Source: Nematostella vectensis
Lineage: Eukaryota; Cnidaria; Anthozoa; Actiniaria; Edwardsiidae
Direction: 5' to 3'
Assembly: GCF_932526225.1 (NCBI RefSeq)
Contig: NC_064039.1
Span: forward strand, 17,230,639 to 17,294,638
DNA length: 64,000 bases
Shown here: piece by piece, positions 56,946 through 64,000 of the stretch
Numbering within the stretch: the stretch's first letter is position 1
Layout of the letters: each line of letters starts with the position of its first letter
Made by a program: the position numbers and the translations under genes
Notes under the pieces: generated by a model
Seen by the model: the letters and a program-made list of their open reading frames with translations, nothing else
Databases searched by the model: none
What the model was told of the DNA's origin: nothing

Positions 56946-57835
56946 AGTTTCGTAAGTTTCGATAGTATCAAAGGTGTTCAATTGTAGGGTTAATGAAGTA
57001 ATGAGAGAGGATATTTGTAAGGTTGATAAAGTCATAATGAGCGAGGGCGAAAGTGGCAATAAACCCCTAAAAAACCTGCGGATGTTAGAAATTAATATTT
57101 GAAGTTTGTCATGTTTATGGTCCAATAGATTTTGGAAATTTTTTGAGTGCCATATGGTTGGGTTTTGATATTCAGCATGGAAGAGTGCAGGTAGTGAATT
57201 GCCACCATTATAAATGCAAGGGATGTACACGAGCTTCCCCGGGATGGATCTATATACATTCCCCGCTCTTCCCTGCTGAATATCAAATCCCCTCCCCGGG
57301 CTCTTAGCTAGTTGCCGATTAATGAGCTTGCACGTGAAATAAAGCCCTACAGAAAAAAATGGAAACCGTGTCAATCATTTAATAATCCTACATATTACTT
57401 TCCTACCCTTACATACAACACACTTTCTTACAGACACTACACAGTCTTGTCACAATATTCGTACCCATCATAGCGGAGCTCCCATGCCGTGCGAAGCGCC
57501 GCGGGATTGGAGAGCCCCATACCTAAGAAAAGGGGTATACAAAACAAATATGGTAACAAATATTGGTAACCCATCGACTCGAGTCTTCGTGACGCGTCCC
57601 GCTGTCCGTCCGTCTGTCAGTCTATCAGTCCGTCCCTTAAAAGCATCATATGACAACCAAACTTGGCTGGTATCATGTATGTGTCAAGGGAGGTGCACGT
57701 GATTCGTGATTTGATCACGTGATTTATGACGTCATCGGTGACGTCACTGGAAGAAAAAATATGCAGACGTCATCAAAAAAAATATTTATATTTCACAAGT
57801 GAAAGATCATATGACAACCAAACTCGGTAGGTGTC
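56946..57835. other. Non-coding DNA with duplicated 34-bp words and CRE/E-box sites
   Basis: A direct repeat of about 34 bp (ATATGACAACCAAACT...GGT.TCATGTAT) occurs at 57647-57680 and 57807-57840. Between the copies lie CACGTG at 57696 and 57716 and TGACGTCA at 57727 and 57739. No gene was recognised; the minus-strand frame at 56592-57374 lacks any motif. Confidence 0.45.
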
Positions 57836-57839
57836 ATGT

Positions 57840-58400
57840 ATATCCACCATTTCAACCATTTGCCACATAGCCCTATGCCTTGGCCATGGTACTTGCAATG
57901 CTATGTGTGTGCTATATGTATGGTGGACCACCCCTCCCCCTTACTTTTCATCATATCCACCATTTGCCACATAGCCCTATGCCTTGGCCATGGTACTTGC
58001 GGTGCTATGTGTCTGCTATGTATGGTGGACCACCCCTCCCCCTTACGTTTCACCATTTCCACCATTTGCCACATAGCCCTATCCCTTTGTCATGGTACTT
58101 GCAGTGCTATGTGTCTGCTATAGGTATGGTGGACCACCCCTCCCCCTTACGTTTCACCATTTCCACCATTTACCACATAGCCCTATCCCTTTGTCATGGT
58201 ACTTGCAGTGCTATGTGTCTGCTATAGGTATGGTGGACCACCCCTCCCCATTATTTTTCACCATATCCAGCCCTGTGCCTTGTCCATGGTACTTGCAGTG
58301 CTATGCGTCGTCTATGTATGGTGGACCACCCCTCCCCCTTACTTTTCACCATCTCCACCATTTCCACCAAATCCACCTTTCGCCACATAGCCCTAGCCCT
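57840..58400. repeat. 105-bp tandem repeat, about five copies
   Basis: Units with CCACATAGCCCTATCCC, CATGGTACTTGCAGTGCTAT and GGTGGACCACCCCTCCCC. Open frames across it, with repeated YGGPPLP words, are by-products of the period. Confidence 0.93.
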
Positions 58401-59628
58401 TGGCCACTAGTGTGCCTAGTCTGTGTGTTACATAGAACCTTTGTACGCTTGTTACGTGTACCTTAGTGTGCCTGGTCTACTTAGTCTACCACTACTGCTG
58501 TTTGTGTTACTGCGCCCGGGCTCGTTTTATGGGGTCAACTAGTGAAAAAAAGAGCTGTTTTTAAAAACGCTTGTGTCATTGCCCGTGGTCAAATTTCGAG
58601 ATATTTTCTGATATCATATGAAACACTTTACCTATTCCTCATTTCAGAATAAGTAAATATTAAAAACAAGTTACTGGAATTAGATGCTAGGGGCACTTTC
58701 AATGTTTTAGATTCATAAGTGGTGTTATCCCCTTATCATGTAAGCCATACTTTAGCTCAGCTGTTACTGTCTGTGCAATTCTAGTAAATTTACAACCGCC
58801 AGTGATAAAGACTTTGCCTACTAAATGTTCATAGCAATAGAAACTAGCCCTCTCACCTCTGACTAATTTGTTGCAAAACTATGAGAAAAACAGAGTGCAA
58901 ACTCCGGCCCCCTATTTCGAACTCACAACCAGTCAAGTTAAACTTCCATTGACCTGAGACGATCTGCCTTGCAGCTTCCAACATGTGAACAACAGTCACC
59001 CTTTACATTAGCGACAGCTCTGTGGTAGCTTGCTGTTTGCAATGGTATGCTTGTAACTTGCTTGAAATTAATATCACTTTTACACATCAGGGGAGTTCTA
59101 TAGGAAGTGATTAAGCATATTTTTGGTATAGCGAATGATATGTTTGCATGCTGAGATTGGTTAAATTGGAGTAGGTTAGGGAAAGGTCATTATTTATCGG
59201 GGGGAAGGGCTGCTAAGTTGATTTTTTTTCCGGTTCAAACATTTTGACCCCCATTTCAAGACCCAAAGTGGTGACCCCCCCCTCCCCGAAAAAGACGCGA
59301 CCAAAAAGCCATCCCCCGGAACAAAAGGAGCTGATGGCCTGAATGTGTCCTGATGGTGCTCTAGCACTATTTCGGGGTAGAAGCACTATTTCACGAAAAG
59401 TAATGAAAAAGCTATATGGATACAGTATATTTACTCCCAGTAGGAAATATAGAGAAAACAGGACATGCTAAGGGGTCCCACAGCTCCGAATTATAATGTG
59501 TGTAATGGGGGGGGGGGGGGATAAGCAGGCAGCCCATGCAAGGGGCGGCGGAGCTGGTCTTTACACAATCATCAAGTCAGGAGCAGTGTCGATTTAAAGC
59601 CCATATTCAATGGGTATATAAAGTATTG
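58401..59628. other. Unannotated DNA
   Basis: No gene is supported. G-runs occur near 59507-59520. A tRNA-like word on the minus strand near 58910 is discussed among the rejected items. Confidence 0.4.
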
Positions 59629-59995
<367 letters not shown>

Positions 59996-59996
59996 C

Positions 59997-61502
59997 AGCA
60001 AAAAGATCTTCGACCGTATCAATAGCGTAATTGCAAAGAAACGAAACTTCAACCAATGGAAAAGCACTAAAGCCGTCATTGACTGGTTCAAGGCTGCCGA
60101 AAACAAACACCAACTCAACTTCATCTGTTTTGACATTGTAGAATTCTACCCATCTATCAGCCAAGACCTACTATCAAGAGCACTCGACTTCGCCTCCAAC
60201 TATGACGAAATCACCCCTGATGAAAAAGAGATCATAACCCACTCCAAGAGCTCCTTCCTGGTCCACAACCAAACACCCTGGCAGAAGAAAGGCAACACGA
60301 TATTTGATGTTACGATGGGGAGCTTCGATGGCGCAGAAACCTGTGAACTTGTAGGCAACTTCCTTCTCTCCCAACTTCAGGACCTCAATATGAACGTAGG
60401 ACTCTACCGCGACGACGGACTAGCCATCACCAACGCCACACCCAGAGCCACCGAAAACCTAAAAAAGGAACTATGCCGCATCTTCAGCAACAACGGACTC
60501 CGAATCACCATTGAGGCAAACAAACAAGTTGTCAATTTCCTAGACGTCACCCTCGACCTAAAACGTAATGCACACCAGCCTTATACAAAGCCGAACTCCT
60601 CGCTGCAATATGTCCACCGTGAGAGCAACCACCCGCCCTCCATCACCAAGAACATCCCTGCTGGTATCAACAGACGCCTATCTGCCCTATCTTCAGACCA
60701 AGCCTCCTTTGACCAGACCGCGCCACCTTACCAGAAAGCACTCGACGATAGCGGATACAACTACACGTTACGCTACGAACCCAACACCGTAACCAACCGT
60801 AAAACCCGCAAACGCAACAACATCCTATGGTACAACCCGCCCTTCAGCAAGAACACCAGCACCAACATCGGCCACAGATTCCTCACTCTGATAGACAAGC
60901 ACTTCCCGAAAGACAACCACCTCCGTAAAATCTTCAACAGAAACACCATCAAAATCAGTTACAGCTGCATGAACAACACCAAACAGATCATCGACAACCA
61001 CAACAAGCGCATCATCACCGCATCGTCGGCTACCGAGATTGCCAGCTCCGCCCCTACCACTACCAACAACAAGACATGCAACTGCCGACAGAAAGACACC
61101 TGCCCTCTAGACGGAAACTGCCTACAGTCATCTGTTATCTACCAAGCTACCGTAACTCGAAAAGACAACAACACCTCGGAAACATACGTCGGGCTCACTG
61201 AAAACAGCTTCAAGACCAGGTGCAGAAACCACACCGCATCATTCCGACACGCCAAACACAGAAACTCCACCGAACTCAGCAAACACGTCTGGGCTCTCAA
61301 GGACAGCATGATTGAGTACTTTATTTCATGGCGCATTCTTTCTTCCCACTCCGCCTACAACAGTACCACTAAGCGTTGCAACCTCTGCCTCAAGGAAAAG
61401 CTGACGATCATCTGCCAACCCAAACTATCAACTCTAAATAAACGCAATGAACTCGTGTCCTCGTGCCGCCACAGAAACAAAGCCCTGCTACGAAACAATT
61501 AG
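59997..61502 (+). pseudogene. Penelope-like element, 5'-truncated copy: RT and GIY-YIG
   Basis: Open in one frame from the microsatellite junction to the TAG at 61500-61502, about 500 codons, but missing the N-terminal third present in the next copy. It has the RT segment FDIVEFYPSIS, the catalytic YRDDGLAI and VVNFLDVTLDL. A Cys-rich linker CNCRQKDTCPLDGNC follows, then a GIY-YIG-type endonuclease region: VIYQATV, TYVGLTENSFKTR, RNHTASF, ELSKHVW. This RT-linker-GIY-YIG order defines endonuclease-bearing Penelope-like elements. It is nearly identical to the copy at 61881, so insertion is recent. It is not itself competent. Confidence 0.9.
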
Positions 61503-61696
61503 AACTGTTAATCCCGTCACCGTTAAATTTTCGCGCTATCAATTTTTCACACGTTCCGCACTGTTAGCTTTCGCCCCGCATATTTAATGTAACTCGCTAT
61601 TGTTCCTCTTACCGCCTTAGCTAAACTATCAGTCTATTATTATGCAAATTTCAATGTTAATAGTATATATACGATGGTAGGAATATTCTCATTAAA

Positions 61697-61737
61697 TCCC
61701 CTGATGAGTGGGCAACCACGAAACAGACCTGTAGGGA
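61697..61737 (+). ncRNA. Type I hammerhead ribozyme of the Penelope-like element
   Basis: The core CTGATGA (61701-61707) is followed by stem II GTGG/CCAC closed by a GCAA tetraloop (61708-61719), then GAAA (61720-61723). Stem III is very short: ACAG with CTGT around a 2-nt loop (61723-61732). The cleavage position is predicted after A61733. Stem I forms from TCCC (61697-61700) and GGGA (61734-61737). All core nucleotides are present. Short-stem-III hammerheads are known in the terminal repeats of Penelope-like elements. Confidence 0.88.
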
Positions 61738-61880
61738 AACCTATGTAGTTTGTATTTTTCTCAAACCAACACTATACACCGCTCTACTTTCGAGTATTGA
61801 GCACTTTCTATGAAAGCCTTCAACCATCATTTTATCCAGACTCCAAGTTTTTCTTGTTGAGCACTCTAAGGCTACTCATT

Positions 61881-64000
61881 ATGGAAAAATTCCACATCAA
61901 CTACTCAACGAAGAATATTCCCCTACCATCTCGCAGTGATTACCTCCAACGCCTTATTGAAAAAACCGAACACTTTTTACGCCGAATGCGCTGGAAAGCA
62001 CACTTCTTCCTAAACACAGACACCGCCTCGACCTCCAAAGAAACCTATGGATTCCGCTCAACCAAAAATCCGCCTCCTGTAGAAAAACTGAAAGAGTTCG
62101 AAGAAGACATGTTAAAAATGATCCAGTCAGTAAAATTCAAGAACCTGAACACTCCTTTCCTGGGCAAGCTAAAAGAAGACACCGACAACATTAAAAAAGA
62201 ACCTAAACTACTGATCCCCGCAGATAAAACCACAAACTTCTACAAACTAGAGCCAGCTACCTACAAGAATCTCCTAGAAAAAGAAATAAACAAGTCCTAC
62301 AAAAAAGCACCCTCCGAAACAACGCAATCTGTCCACAAGAAAAACAAAGAGATCGCTACAAAACTGGATTTAGACGATAGAATGGACACCACAGCCAACA
62401 AGCAAGCCTTCATAACTCTCAAAGACCATAAGCCGAACTTCGCTAACAAACCTACCTGCAGACTCATCAACCCCACAAAACCCGAAACCGGAAAAATCAG
62501 CAAAAAGATCCTCGACCGTATCAATAGCGTAATTGCAAAGAAACGAAACTTCAACCAATGGAAAAGCACTAAAGCCGTCATTGACTGGTTCAAGGCTGCC
62601 GAAAACAAACACCAACTCAACTTCATCTGTTTTGACATTGTAGAATTCTACCCATCTATCAGCCAAGACCTACTATCAAGAGCACTCGACTTCGCCTCCA
62701 ACTATGACGAAATCACCCCTGATGAAAAAGAGATCATAACCCACTCCAAGAGCTCCTTCCTGGTCCACAACCAAACACCCTGGCAGAAGAAAGGCAACAC
62801 GATATTTGATGTTACGATGGGGAGCTTCGATGGCGCAGAAACCTGTGAACTTGTAGGCAACTTCCTTCTCTCCCAACTTCAGGACCTCAATATGAACGTA
62901 GGACTCTACCGCGACGACGGACTAGCCATCACCAACGCCACACCCAGAGCCACCGAAAACCTAAAAAAGGAACTATGCCGCATCTTCAACAACAACGGAC
63001 TCCGAATCACCATTGAGGCAAACAAACAAGTTGTCAATTTCCTAGACGTCACCCTCGACCTAAAACGTAATGCACACCAGCCTTATACAAAGCCGAACTC
63101 CTCGCTACAATATGTCCACCGTGAGAGCAACCACCCGCCCTCCATCACCAAGAACATCCCTGCTGGTATCAACAGACGCCTATCTGCCCTATCTTCAGAC
63201 CAAGCCTCCTTTGACCAGACCGCGCCACCTTACCAGAAAGCACTCGACGATAGCGGATACAACTACACGTTACGCTACGAACCCAACACCGTAACCAACC
63301 GTAAAACCCGCAAACGCAACAACATCCTATGGTACAACCCGCCCTTCAGCAAGAACACCAGCACCAACATCGGCCACAGATTCCTCACCCTGATAGACAA
63401 GCACTTCCCGAAAGACAACCACCTCCGTAAAATCTTCAACAGAAACACCATCAAAATCAGTTACAGCTGCATGAACAACACCAAACAGATAATCGACAAC
63501 CACAACAAGCGCATCATCACCGCATCGTCGGCTACCGAGATTGCCAGCTCCGCCCCTACCACTACCAACAACAAGACATGCAACTGCCGACAGAAAGACA
63601 CCTGCCCTCTAGACGGAAACTGCCTACAGACATCTGTTATCTACCAAGCTACCGTAACTCGAAAAGACAACAACACCTCGGAAACATACGTCGGGCTCAC
63701 TGAAAACAGCTTCAAGACCAGGGACAGAAACCACACCGCATCATTCCGACACGCCAAACACAGAAACTCCACCGAACTCAGCAAACACGTCTGGGCTCTC
63801 AAGGACAGCATGATTGAGTACTTTATTTCATGGCGCATTCTTTCTTCCCACTCCGCCTACAACAGTACCACTAAGCGTTGCAACCTCTGCCTCAAGGAAA
63901 AGCTGACGATCATCTGCCAACCCAAACTATCAACTCTAAATAAACGCAATGAACTCGTGTCCTCGTGCCGCCACAGAAACAAAGCCCTGCTACGAAACAA
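61881..64000 (+). CDS. Penelope-like element, RT/GIY-YIG protein, runs off the window
   Basis: The ATG at 61881 opens a frame without stops to the window end, 706 codons so far. The N-terminal region has LLIPADKTTNFYKLEP and ITLKDHKPNF..KPTCRLINP, the usual start of the Penelope RT. Then follow FDIVEFYPSIS, YRDDGLAI, the Cys-rich linker, and GIY-YIG words TYVGLTENSFKTR and ELSKHVW. It differs from the upstream copy by a handful of substitutions, for example FKTRD against FKTRC at about 63722. It looks intact. The spacer 61503-61880 with the ribozyme acts as the pseudo-LTR between the two copies. Confidence 0.92.
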   Translation, partial: MEKFHINYSTKNIPLPSRSDYLQRLIEKTEHFLRRMRWKAHFFLNTDTASTSKETYGFRSTKNPPPVEKLKEFEEDMLKMIQSVKFKNLNTPFLGKLKEDTDNIKKEPKLLIPADKTTNFYKLEPATYKNLLEKEINKSYKKAPSETTQSVHKKNKEIATKLDLDDRMDTTANKQAFITLKDHKPNFANKPTCRLINPTKPETGKISKKILDRINSVIAKKRNFNQWKSTKAVIDWFKAAENKHQLNFICFDIVEFYPSISQDLLSRALDFASNYDEITPDEKEIITHSKSSFLVHNQTPWQKKGNTIFDVTMGSFDGAETCELVGNFLLSQLQDLNMNVGLYRDDGLAITNATPRATENLKKELCRIFNNNGLRITIEANKQVVNFLDVTLDLKRNAHQPYTKPNSSLQYVHRESNHPPSITKNIPAGINRRLSALSSDQASFDQTAPPYQKALDDSGYNYTLRYEPNTVTNRKTRKRNNILWYNPPFSKNTSTNIGHRFLTLIDKHFPKDNHLRKIFNRNTIKISYSCMNNTKQIIDNHNKRIITASSATEIASSAPTTTNNKTCNCRQKDTCPLDGNCLQTSVIYQATVTRKDNNTSETYVGLTENSFKTRDRNHTASFRHAKHRNSTELSKHVWALKDSMIEYFISWRILSSHSAYNSTTKRCNLCLKEKLTIICQPKLSTLNKRNELVSSCRHRNKALLRN

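Noticed and set aside
56592-57374. 260-codon minus-strand ORF
   Set aside because: Composition is low-complexity Ser/Leu with no motif; it overlaps repeat-edge sequence and the more suggestive plus-strand fragment.
57836-58466. Plus-strand ORFs rich in YGGPPLPL
   Set aside because: Product of the 105-bp tandem repeat in several frames.
58860-58990. tRNA-like word on the minus strand (GAGTTCGAAAT with GGTTGTG before it)
   Set aside because: Only a B-box-like segment is present; no acceptor stem or anticodon arm could be drawn. It may be a tRNA-derived SINE relic.

Overview
This is eukaryotic DNA, most likely from an early-branching animal and probably an anthozoan cnidarian. That placement is an inference. 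It rests on two animal genes with GT-AG introns (a kinesin-14 and SMYD5), on the mobile-element repertoire (Polinton/Maverick, BEL/Pao, Penelope-like, LINE, TIR elements) and on very abundant minisatellites. No bacterial operons, rRNA, confident tRNA or CRISPR array were seen.

Layout. 1-3070: a 44-bp minisatellite, then the last six exons of a KIFC1-like kinesin-14 (+). 3071-6520: repeats, a small foldback element and unannotated DNA. 6521-24290: a nested block. A BEL/Pao remnant (gag and protease on the left, start of RT on the right) is split by a 110-bp terminal inverted repeat pair with a perfect 9-bp target duplication. Inside lies a GC-rich, degenerate Polinton/Maverick-like element (about 8.8-23.3 kb). 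It carries a polymerase-like gene that continues into an SF1 helicase and a Cys/His nuclease-like tail, a DDE integrase, an A32-type packaging ATPase, a double-jelly-roll major capsid protein, a minor-capsid-like gene and several small membrane proteins. Nearly all are broken by stops and frameshifts and one also by a LINE; the ATPase frame is open. A long direct repeat flanks the whole block. 24.3-28.5 kb: small MITE-like elements, AT-rich DNA and a minisatellite of about 75 bp.

28620-52474: SMYD5 (+), 11 exons whose joined length is an exact multiple of three (398 aa), apparently intact. Its introns are swollen: intron 4 is a 12.1-kb array of a 29-bp unit starting exactly at the splice donor; intron 10 holds a second 29-bp array, a 73-bp array and a 2.9-kb TTAA-flanked element with 275-bp inverted repeats, itself carrying a nested 794-bp element. 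52.5-59.6 kb: a possible convergent minus-strand terminal exon, a 2-kb 33-bp minisatellite, smaller arrays and a (TATC)n tract. 59997-64000: two head-to-tail Penelope-like elements, the first 5'-truncated and the second running off the window, with a hammerhead ribozyme between them.

Two things stand out. First, the Polinton-like element has an unusual replication module, a polymerase-like palm followed by an SF1 helicase and a zinc/HNH-like tail. Second, several host-gene minisatellites begin at or contain splice sites: donors in SMYD5 introns 4, 7 and 10, and an acceptor in the kinesin. This suggests that array growth was seeded at exon-intron borders while the host frames stayed open.
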